Assembly: GCA_031472005.1 (NCBI GenBank)
Contig: PZJY01000004.1
Location: 558,001 to 622,000, forward strand
Source of the DNA: Tetracladium setigerum
Lineage: Eukaryota > Ascomycota > Leotiomycetes > Helotiales
Reading direction: 5' to 3'
Length of the DNA stretch: 64,000 nucleotides
The position numbers were made by a program, and so were the translations under genes. This document shows positions 12,392 through 21,543 of this stretch, in pieces; within the stretch, counting starts at the first letter, position 1, and each line of letters opens with the position of its first letter. The notes beneath the pieces are model-generated. The model saw nothing but the letters and a program-made list of their open reading frames with translations. It made no database searches and was not told the origin of the DNA.

Positions 12392-13757
12392 ATGGGAAAC
12401 CTTTGCGGGAAGGAAAGCGATACAAAGGTCCGCACCGATCTCGCCACATTCCAGGGCGGCATTCACACTCCAGTGTCCAAGAACAGCAAGAAGAAGCAAC
12501 AGACATCTGTCGTAGAACCGGCTCGCACAAGCACCTGGAACTTTAATCTGGCATCAGCACCTTATGACGATTCTCAAGCCAAGACGATCCCCTATGAGCA
12601 GCTTGAGTACACTTCAACGATCATCGAGGCTTACAAAGAAGCCGAGAAGCTTACTGATATTCGAAGCTCCATTTACTGGGACACTGTCGTCTATCCAGAC
12701 GAGAACCACCGGAATCCCATCAAGATTCAGAACGGCATACAGTTCCGAGGAGGTCTATGCTGCCGAATTCTTGAACAAAATCTGGACTCAGAAAAGTGCC
12801 CGCGATATCCTCAATGAGTTCGCAGACCAGGAAAGGGTGCCAGAGCTTCTCAAGAAGAAACTCATTCAGGACGTTGAGGGGCAGGATAAGGACACACTCG
12901 AAGCACAGTCCAAGACAAAACTCAATCTGGACGCCAAGGTGCAGGATAAGGGCACATTGGAAGAGGAACTGAGAAAGATCATGACAAACACCGCCGATGT
13001 GCAACAAAGAATGCCAGCCATGTTGGCCTTGATTCGGTACGAGAGGGCCAGATACTTTGAGCTCTGGAATTGCTTGGAAGAAGAGTGGTCGCTGGAGAAG
13101 TTCCTCGGTCTCTTTCTTGAAGCGAGGGACAACAATGAGAAGCAGAAAAGGGTCAGCAGTAATTTCAGCTTTGCGCTTGCAACAAACATCCGCAAACAAG
13201 TTCAAAGGTATAACTCCCGCAAGGATAACTTCAATCAGACAGTCAACAAGAGGCGATTGATTTTTATCGTAGGAGGAAACAGCCTTGACCGCAGCGAATA
13301 TGGTGTCATTAAGGCGATCATTAAAAAGGAGGTCAAGGACGGAGGCGACCAATTTTCAGTGGTGGTCATTGAAGTCATTGATGGCGACAAATCTGAGTCA
13401 ACAAGTCGTCAGCAAGAACTTGACGATGCAAACAAAGGCCTCGCGGATATGTACGAATACATCCCGGTCAACATCAACAAGCTCTTGAAGCATGGGCCAA
13501 GTGGGCTATTGGTTGCAAAGATCCACGGCAGTCACAATAAGAGCCTTGATAACAGGACGGCGAGAAGAGATGCCTTCTATGGCAATAACGATGTATTCGG
13601 CTTTGCGAGGCAAGGTACACTGTTTTTGCCTACCATTGCGTACATTCGGGATGCGTGGGAGACAGATACTAAGGGTGGTGTGTTTGACCAAGTTGGGGCA
13701 GTCCCAAGCGACGCAATTCCCGGCGAACCTGTTACGGGGGCGGCCTTGAAGAATTGA
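12392..13757 (+). pseudogene. unknown N-myristoylation-signal protein, one apparent frameshift
   Basis: The first frame starts MGNLCGKES, a textbook N-myristoylation signal with a Cys at position 5 that could be palmitoylated. It runs to about 12733 (NPIKIQN). The second frame then continues AYSSEEVYAAEFLNKIWTQK to the stop at 13755-13757. Dropping one G at GGCATAC near 12733 joins the two frames without a break. No intron fits. The C-terminal half has RRLIFIVGGNSLDRSEYG and GPSGLLVAKIHGSHNK; I recognise no family. A short internal duplication (VEGQDKDTLEA and KVQDKGTLEE) is present. A TATA-like box and a C-rich leader precede it. It may be intact, with an assembly error, or freshly inactivated. 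Confidence 0.6.
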
Positions 13758-14044
13758 AGAATTGGGGAATGCAAAGTTGGACTGTTCTTTTTTGGTCGTA
13801 CATTAATACTGGACTGTTATATCGAAATTTATGTCTTTGGCGCTATTCTGGCCTCTGATGAGCAGCTTTTGGGTGAGAATTCATCAATGAAGTTTTGAGG
13901 TTTTGGCCCCTTTCCCCACTTTCTTCTTTGTGGGCACACCAGACAGATTTCGACAGCAAAACAAAAATATCTCTTCAAAGGTCTTGACTTAGCTCTTCTA
14001 AATTGTGCTATGAGATAAGTTCTTACGCTATGGCTAAACAGAGT
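13758..14044. other. intergenic, nothing recognised
   Basis: This is the 3' flank of the 12392 gene. No coding or repeat signal was seen before the Tra1 relic. Confidence 0.35.
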
Positions 14045-14325
14045 GTTCAGGTCTGGGAGATAGTGCTCTGAGAACTTTGTGAAGATGACTAGTCACTAAC
14101 TATTTACTAGCTTGTTCAGCCGTAACGATGAAGCTCAAGTAAAAGTGAATTAGCTTAAAGATATGCTTCCAGGTTTTTGCTCACTACATTGAATTAGATA
14201 GTAGTATTCTATTTGTCCGTCCGCTTATCGATTCATTCAAGCATACAGAGCGTGTATATGATTTAATTAGTGTTGATCACAGCAGGATACCAAGTGGTTT
14301 GTTCTGTCCCCACATCTCCAATATT
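14045..14325 (-). pseudogene. decayed duplicate of a Tra1-like gene segment
   Basis: The stretch aligns along its whole length with 8063-8335 of the Tra1-like gene. Shared words include AGAACTTTGT, CTAGCTTGTTC, GATGCTTC and GTGTTGATCAC, and CAAGTGGTTTGTT near the end. Many differences are C-to-T or G-to-A (for example GGCCGCAAGG against AGCCGTAACG), and several would create stop codons. This is what repeat-induced point mutation leaves on duplicated DNA. Flanking sequence beyond about 14325 does not align clearly. Confidence 0.75.
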
Positions 14326-14827
14326 TTCTTGAGGGAGGAAAGTGTAACTCGAGATACAGTATGTGCGAGGAGGACCAACTGTCTTTCACCTGAGAGCATA
14401 AATCAAGAAGTTAAAGGAAAATTCACGCAATGATAACGACACACGCTCTTCTCAGCGCCTTCACAATTGAGCTGATATATTGCTCTCTGATCACAACTGA
14501 TGTTGAGCCTACCTGGATAGTTATTCTCAGGGACAAAGCTAGAAATCTCCAATGGTTCTGCACACAAAAGGTGGTGCTTTACGTGCAAGAGGTAAAGAAA
14601 AGATGAGACCGTTAGAGATTTGAAGGTCTCGTCAACTGAGGTAAATTAGTATTTTCTTTCCGGGCTTTTGCCGTTCTGGCTTTTCCACAACGTTCGTTCT
14701 GAGCACAACACAGCATAGTAGAGCACACCACACCACTGTACTTGCAGCCTTCTTGCCCTGATGGGGTCCCTTGCCTCCGCCCTCGTCATCTTGCCCATCG
14801 TAACTTGAAAAATGCGAACGACATGCG
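14326..14827. other. intergenic, nothing recognised
   Basis: No supported gene is present. Short minus-strand frames downstream of the Rpn4-like stop have no features. Confidence 0.35.
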
Positions 14828-15973
14828 TCATGAACCTCCCCGTCGTCTACGGCTCCGTTGACCCGCAAGTTGCGGATGAACCACCCTTATGTGTCGAGTG
14901 AGGGCATCGTTGCGGCTAAATGTCTTCTCCTCCGTACAGTTGGGACAGTGCAATTTTTTCTTGCGAGCGTTGTGGATCGTGTCTTCGTGTCGCGTGAGGT
15001 CGTAGGGCCGTGAGAATAGGGTGTTGCATGGCTTCCCCGTAGACGGATTGATCCTCGGGCACTTGTGTGGCCCAGCCGGTGAGTTACGTTGTGCTGTCGA
15101 AGTCATGCCATGCTCCCCTCCGCTGGTGATAATCAAAGTAGAACTTCTGTGCCCTTCGCGCTTGTGTCTCTGAAGCTTTGCTGGGGTGTTAAATCGTAAT
15201 GTACACTCGTGGTATGTACAGGTGTAAGTCCCGGTATGAGCAGAAGTCTCAGGGGGGCTTTTGGGGGCCGAAGACTCTGAACCATACTCGCTTTCGCTTG
15301 ATTCCATCGACGTCAGAGTCGCCGGAAAGACCTCAGTGGCATTGGAACAATCGATAGTCTGGTGCCGCGAGAGCGGTACAAACTGACATTGTTGGGGGGT
15401 GCGAGTAATGCCGGGAACAGAATAGGCTGAAGCACTTTCCTGTTCTGCTGATGCCATGCTGCCGTAACTTTGATGCGAAGCTGTATCATCTGCCTCCATA
15501 GGCTCGTGAGACACTTTAGTTTGTTGTCTGAAGGTAGGCATCTGCTTCTGAGGTGGGAATAATGGCATATTTAGATCATCCTTGCTTTCGCAGTAGACTA
15601 GATCAATATTCTTGGGCGAAACAGTAATTGGAGTGACCTTAGAAGGCGAGCGCCGCTCAATCTGCTGCTGTAGCGCCCGCGCGTCAGCTTCTGCCTTCTG
15701 CTGCTCCTGCATCTGCGTCGCCGTGTGAAATTGAAGATTCTGCGATTGAGAGAGAAAGTTGTTGCCCACTGGCGCGAGAGATGAGCCTTGTCGCCGAGAT
15801 ATCATAAGTGGCACTGTGTTTGAAGCGCTGAGGTACTGGCATTTCGCGGCCTCTGGCCTTTGCCAGAAGATGTAGTTATGAGACGAGATCGTAACGATCG
15901 GCGCTGCGACAGAAGTCTGCGAGTTGGTGGAATTGTATGGATTGTAAAACTCGTCCCCGTAGATGTCAGTCAT
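14828..15973 (-). CDS. Rpn4-like C2H2 transcription factor
   Basis: This is a single-exon gene of 381 residues. Most of it is low-complexity and Gln/Ser-rich, including a Q-rich stretch near residues 85-110. The C-terminal third holds the DNA-binding part: YTCTYHECTLRFNTPAKLQ, then HKCPRINPSTGKPCNTLFSR with PYDLTRHEDTIHNARK, then LHCPNCTEEKTFSRNDALTR and HIRVVHPQ. The INP.TGKPC..(L/I)FSR.YDLTRH..TIH signature is that of Rpn4, the activator of proteasome genes in yeast. I infer a similar role in proteasome or stress-gene control. It starts at the first ATG of the open frame and lies head to head with the helical-repeat gene at 16958. Confidence 0.82.
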   Translation of the reverse strand: MTDIYGDEFYNPYNSTNSQTSVAAPIVTISSHNYIFWQRPEAAKCQYLSASNTVPLMISRRQGSSLAPVGNNFLSQSQNLQFHTATQMQEQQKAEADARALQQQIERRSPSKVTPITVSPKNIDLVYCESKDDLNMPLFPPQKQMPTFRQQTKVSHEPMEADDTASHQSYGSMASAEQESASAYSVPGITRTPQQCQFVPLSRHQTIDCSNATEVFPATLTSMESSESEYGSESSAPKSPPETSAHTGTYTCTYHECTLRFNTPAKLQRHKREGHRSSTLIITSGGEHGMTSTAQRNSPAGPHKCPRINPSTGKPCNTLFSRPYDLTRHEDTIHNARKKKLHCPNCTEEKTFSRNDALTRHIRVVHPQLAGQRSRRRRGGS

Positions 15974-16839
15974 GGTTCTTTCGAGCTTGGGCGTAGCGTT
16001 TCTGTAGACTTCGTCGAAAGGGAAGGGTAAGCAGTGGTCTATTCAGAAGCCAAACTTTGCGGTCGCACCATTCTTATGTCCATCCTCCTAGGACTTTTGG
16101 TTGTTTCAACAAAAAGAAAGCTGCTAGGCTTCGCAAAGAAGAGTCACCTCCGCCACTTTTTCCACGGTAATTGGTAGGCTGTCTCAGAAACACCGTCACC
16201 CTACTATTCGACGCCCTCTACCACTGTTAGATAGGGACCGACCCCTGGATTTTCTCTTGGGAGCAGTCCCTGAGATCCTTCAGATAGCTGAATTCGGCAC
16301 AAAAGGTCTCAATAACATCTGTAGCGCACGTACAACACAGTTCTACCAGTAGGCCTTCTATATTTCAGACCATATACCCTAACTTTATGGCGCACTTCCT
16401 CTATGGCATAGCGATAGCCCAGCATTAGAAATTAACACACCTAGTAAGATTTTATATTGAATATGCCGATCAATCGTGAGCCAATTGTTCCGGATTCTAT
16501 ATAGAAATATGGTAATTGGGCTGTTCTCCTATTTGTACACTATACTTAACTTCTCAGGTTTCAAGTCATCGTGAATAACTGATATGGCTTCAGGCTTAAG
16601 CGCGTATCAAGCTGTTGCTGCCGGCGATGAGAACGGTGGTTTCTCGCGTATACCATTAGGCAGGGATGCTTGTATAGTGGAGCAGATCTCTAACCTAATG
16701 TGGCATAAGACTCGGACACCGTGGGCTATTGCCGTTTGGGGCAGTTTGGTTCTCGGAGACCTATCCTTGTTATTACCAAAAAGAGAACATGCAGCGAACC
16801 CTTGCGGATCAGCCCGGCTAGTCTGTCTTACCCAGACCC
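15974..16839. other. divergent intergenic region
   Basis: This is the shared upstream region of the Rpn4-like gene (-) and the helical-repeat gene (+). A short open frame at 16584-16853 has no recognisable domain, and I do not call it a gene. Confidence 0.4.
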
Positions 16840-16945
16840 ACCCTAGAAAGTGAGTTACCCCTTAGAAAATGACTTCCCCCTCGAAAATGAATTTCACCCT
16901 CGAAAATGAATTCCTACCTAAAAATAAATTCCGCCCGCAAATCGA
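16840..16945. repeat. 19-bp tandem repeat upstream of the helical-repeat gene
   Basis: About five imperfect copies of a unit like CTCGAAAATGAATTTCACC run head to tail. The array ends 13 bases before the ATG at 16958. Copies differ at a few positions and in length by one or two bases. Confidence 0.75.
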
Positions 16946-16957
16946 TCTTTCCATCCG

Positions 16958-19741
16958 ATGACAACGGCTCCAACTCTTGAGATGTCATCGGGATTTAACA
17001 TACACTGCTGCCGAGTCACGTTCTCTATCCCCGGGAAAGGCAATTTCCAATGGGTGGACGGTTACGAAGGTCTTACCAATCTCGAGGTTAAGGAGCTCAT
17101 TGTTGAATGCTCCATTTCACTTGCCTCGCTCCAAGATGAAATTTCGCAACGACTAGAACCAGAGAAATATAACAAAAAGACGCAGAAGAGCTTGGCTGCA
17201 CTCCAATACTGTCAGGAAAAGCTGAACATTTGCGCTCAAAGAATCCAACATAACGACTTGAGTCTCGACGATTTGAAACAGCTTACCAACGAACCGATAG
17301 CCGAAGTGGAAGATGAGGCTCAAACACAGCACAATCAATCACTCGAGGTCATCAAAGTTGGTCTCGCTCACAAGATGCTAAAATCACGTGATGCGGCTAC
17401 CATTGACACTTATGATGAGTTTTTATGGCTAGCCTCCACAATTGTGAGCCCTGCGCATGCGCTACTTGTGAAGTGTAGTTTTGGGACGAGCAGAGTGAAA
17501 GTTCTTGATTTTGCTCATAAAGCCAAACTTGTCAAATATCTCAAGCAGGAGAAGGATGAGCTCTTTTGTGCGAAACTAGAGGAAGCTACTAGGTTGAGCT
17601 GTTCTGTCGATGGTACGTAGTGATAGTCCTAGTACTCATGTTTTCTAACAATTTAAGATCTTAGATCGGGTTTTGACTCTGAAAGAGCATCTACGAAGCG
17701 CAAGAATGGGGAAATAGCAGATACAAGGCCCGCTTCAGATATCCGTAGACCTCGAACGACAGCTACAACCACCTGCCACAACCCAATATCTACACTGTCT
17801 TCCAATGAAGTGTCTGTCTCCTTCGTTTCCAGCCACACAATTTCACCATCCTCCCTAGGTGATGCCACTTCGCCATTGGACAGTTTACCCCAGGGCAGCC
17901 TGTTGACTGCATCCTCCTCTGCAGAGGAAAATCGAGGTAAGAGCAAGGCCTAATTTTGTGATCCACTCGGCCTAATCATTTACTAGTTTTATCAATTTCT
18001 CGTGTTGTGGTTTCCCCGGAGGTTCCAGCAATTCCATCTGATAGCAATTACTTGCTGTTGATGTTCCACTTATTGGATAGTTGCGAAATCCCGTATACAC
18101 TATTCGAGCGTGTGCGATCATCGCAGTACCGATGGACGAACGATGGCGATCAAACTCGAATTACGGCGTTGGAAGCAGGGCTTGATCAACGACTCGTTGA
18201 TCTTCTCTCTGATGAGACTAGACTTATTCAGGCCATTGAAAAGCTTGAGCCACTAGTTCAGCTGAACATGTCGACCAAAGGTTCCTGGACATGTTTAGTG
18301 CACAGTCAATTAAAACCAAAACTATCTCAGTCACTAAGCGAGTGGACCAGAGACCAGTGGGCTATCAAATTTTTGAAGTGGATTTGTTTTGTCTTCCCAC
18401 GTGATCAGTTCCCATCAGATCATCTAGATCAGTAAGTGGCACTACCTTCGACTTTGGTAGGACAACAGCTGAGCTTTTGTTAGATCTCTATCTGTCGGAA
18501 AGCAATTATTACCTCTCCTAAATCTTGCTCTTGGCCAAATCAGTCACGAAGGCCTACCAACTTGCGTTCGAGATGATGCTGTGGGAGCGCTATTAGCAGC
18601 ATCCAAAATCGGTGATATTCAAAGTCGGCAAAGTGCAATAACTTTAGCCACTAAGATTCTAGGAGGCCAAGCACCGGAACACCTGCAAGTCGCCCTAGCT
18701 CACCAAGAAAGTACCTTGCTGCGGATTTTAGCCAACTGGGAGCAGTCTGAACATGTCATAGAAGAACTATGTCGTCGTAGAGCGGGCTTGGATCATTTCC
18801 GACATGTAATTCAACATTTCTATCGCCATATACAGCCCACTACTGAGAGCAAGAGATTGAACGCACTATATGGCCGTCTACACGTCTCCCACCTGGAGAA
18901 TCTGCTTCAAACGGAGCACTATGGAACTGCGAAAGAAGAAATCGAGGACTGGAAAATCTCATCGGAGCCGTCACTGATGGAGCAATGCGTATTTCGTAGC
19001 AAGACTGTTGTGGTAGCCAAGCTATTCCGCTGCCAAGGCCGCTTTCATGACGTTATTCACACCCTCGAGGAATGTCTCAAGTTACCGTTCCCTCAGATGA
19101 ATCGAATCCAGCTTATATGCAGCATTGCTGATGCTTACTGCGACCTGGGCCGGCCAGATGAGGCGTATGCACGATTGGAAACAGAGATCGAGGCGCAGGG
19201 GAAAAAGTCTGCGCGAGGCAAACAATTCAGACGTCTATGGGTTTGTGCAATCGATGCCGACATGGGAAGAGGCTCGTATGAGACAGCACAAAGAAGTATC
19301 CATGAGATCGAAACTGTTTACAGCGGGTTATCCGACATGGATGCGACCGATCAGTTGTTACATGTGCGCGTTCTTCTTGCCGCGGCTCGAATTTTCTTCT
19401 ACAAAGAGCAGTTCTCGGAAGCCCTTGGAGCTTTCAAAGTTCTGATAAGCCGAGTGCAGGAGTATAGAAGCCTCAAGAGCGATGGATTTGTGTATGCTCT
19501 CGCTCAACTTTCCATTTGCCTTGTCAATCTCAAAACTGGCAATGTTGGCGAGTGTAAAAAGTCCTTCGAATATGCGAGAACAATCATCTACGGGGAATGG
19601 CCCGACTTCTGGATACCGACTGCTCCGGGATGGCTGAGGTATATTTTGTCAGAGATAAATTCAATGACGGGCTGGACACTGACGACAAGAACTCCACTGA
19701 TACCGGATGCTTCTGGGGCTTTGTTGACAAGGATTACATAA
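16958..19741 (+). CDS. unknown protein with C-terminal TPR-like helical repeats
   Basis: Exons 16958-17612, 17658-17936, 17987-18431 and 18484-19741 give 878 residues. The N-terminal region (about 1-218) has HCCRVTFSIPGKGNFQWVDG and looks helical; I know no family for it. A Ser/Thr-rich, basic linker follows (DLRSGFDSERASTKRKNG). The last 420 residues form paired amphipathic helices of TPR type (LICSIADAYCDLGRPDEAYA, LLAAARIFFYKEQFSEALGA), ending near EWPDFWIPTAPGWLRYIL. Such domains are protein-binding scaffolds. The linker exon begins at the same phase and with nearly the same residues as the C2H2-TPR gene at 33471, so the two are partial paralogues. The start is uncertain; a second ATG lies at 16982. 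Confidence 0.65.
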
Positions 19742-19867
19742 TAATGCCGAGGTATAGCCGAAGGAAAATTCGGAAACCACGACCTCACCCGAAAACTACT
19801 CCAGTGTACTCCGCGCCTCGCGGTACAGTACTCCAAGAATCTTTCCCTGCTCTTACAAGTGGGGCAA

Positions 19868-20947
19868 ATGATGATGTTGGGAGGCCTGCTGCTGGCCCGT
19901 GCACCTCGTTTGCCATATATACATTGCTGCATTACCCCGCTCGCGAGAATTCGATCAAATTACCTTTGGTCGGCGAACTTGACACTACACCAGCGCTTTT
20001 CAAGCTGTTCAACTATGGATCCGACGCTTTCCAAGAGAGAGGATAGAAGCAAGTTGACAGAGGAGATGACGACTTTGCTTAGAGATGGTTGGGCGCTAGA
20101 TGAGAAACAGACAGGTGTTGAGAAGAAGTACTATTTTAGTACTTATACCAAGTGTGTGGTAGGACTCCCCTTCAGTAATTACAACTTCATCTGAAAGCTC
20201 TCAGGACTTCTTTCTAGCTATTTGGATAAAATGCAGAAGAACGAAGAATTATTGCGCTGCGACAGTTGTAAGTTTGTCCTTCCATAAAATCAACCAATGC
20301 AAGTCACTACTAAAGCTCTCCGCTTTTGCTCTTAGACATACTCATCTGTCCACATCCATTGGGCGTCTGTAAATGATGGATTCATGGTAGATTACTCCGA
20401 CGAACAAGCAAAATCTATTGGGACAGTAGACGAGAATGAGACTCACAAGTGTACACCTGCCCCAACCTCACAAAGTTCTTCAGGAGGGGATGGCAGCCAA
20501 TTGCCGGCAGACGTGGACGCTTTACTTGTATTTGGGTGGGCGCTGGATAAGGAACAGATAGGTGTTCAAAGAACGTTTTACTTTGCGGATCCTGCCGACT
20601 GTCAGGTAGGAATCATCAAAATCTTCCACAGCTAGCGCTGAAAGCTTCGCAGGACTTCTTTACCATCATTGCAATACGAAGCAAAAGAAAGAATCATCAT
20701 TCCCTTATGACCGTTGTAAGTCTACTCTCTATAATAGTCGACTGCCCAACTCTATACTAATTGTTGTACCTCCTACTTCCAGAAATCCGAATCCGTGTAC
20801 ATCTACTGGACCACCCACAGTCTTCCTGGTCTCTCTACGAAAGACGTATTCATGGCACAATTCTCCGGCGAACAAGCGAAGTCTCTTGGAACGGTCGATG
20901 AGGGTCAGATCCAGAAGCGTACAGCTGCTCCGACCTCACAAATCTAG
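19868..20947 (+). CDS. tandem-fused pterin-4a-carbinolamine dehydratase (PCD/DCoH-like)
   Basis: Exons 19868-20158, 20205-20267, 20336-20605, 20653-20715 and 20783-20947 give 283 residues. An Arg-rich N-terminus without acidic residues (MMMLGGLLLARAPRLPYIHC) resembles a mitochondrial presequence. Two PCD domains follow. Domain 2 keeps the family marks: LLVFGWALDKEQIGVQRTFY, KRKNHHSLMTV and IYWTTHSLPGLS, including the His-His pair and the later His of the active site. Domain 1 has matching sequence (LLRDGWALDEKQTGVEKKYY), but NY replaces His-His and the third His is gone. Both domains carry introns at the same two places, so the gene arose by internal duplication. PCD dehydrates 4a-hydroxytetrahydrobiopterin to recycle the hydroxylase cofactor. 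Only domain 2 is likely catalytic. Confidence 0.82.
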
Positions 20948-21543
20948 GGTAGAAACAATGGATCGGTATAAGAACACATGGGAACGTGAAAGCCGTATTG
21001 GGATGTCCCATATTGGGCAATTTGTAACAGGTTGATTTTGCTGCCCCTAAATTCAACGCTCATTACGTAGTACACATGATTTGCTGATTTGGGTTGAGAC
21101 AATCTTTACCCAGGAAAACCCCCAACCTCTTCCCCATATCAGCCGTCAACCCCTCGTCTCCTTCCTCTTTATCGCCCCGCTAGCTATTACTGCCGCAAAG
21201 CCGCGATCGTCACCCATCTAAACGGCCCACATATTCACTAAAATCGACGATGTCGCATATTGTTAAAAGCTTGGTTATAGATGGGGAGGGGATTAGATCT
21301 TTGAAGGGTAGGATGTTGGGTCCATTAGCGGGTGGGATTGCGGGGTCGATGGAGGAGCTGGATTGAGGATTTAGCGGAGAGACCGAGGAAGATGGCGTCG
21401 GCGAAAGTTGGTGACGTAGAAACTGGATGCGCAAGTTCCCATTTCAGGGAGTGATGTGGTGGATAGTAGCGGAACTGCGTTTACCGTTTCGTCCACGGAA
21501 AGCTGTGGAATCTCTCTCTCCGTAATCTTGAGGCTTGGAACTT
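20948..21543. other. convergent intergenic region
   Basis: This lies between the PCD stop (+) and the RasGEF stop (-). Nothing recognisable is present. Confidence 0.4.

Noticed and set aside
16584..16853. 89-codon frame upstream of the helical-repeat gene
   Set aside because: No domain or splice link to the next exon, and it runs into the 19-bp repeat.
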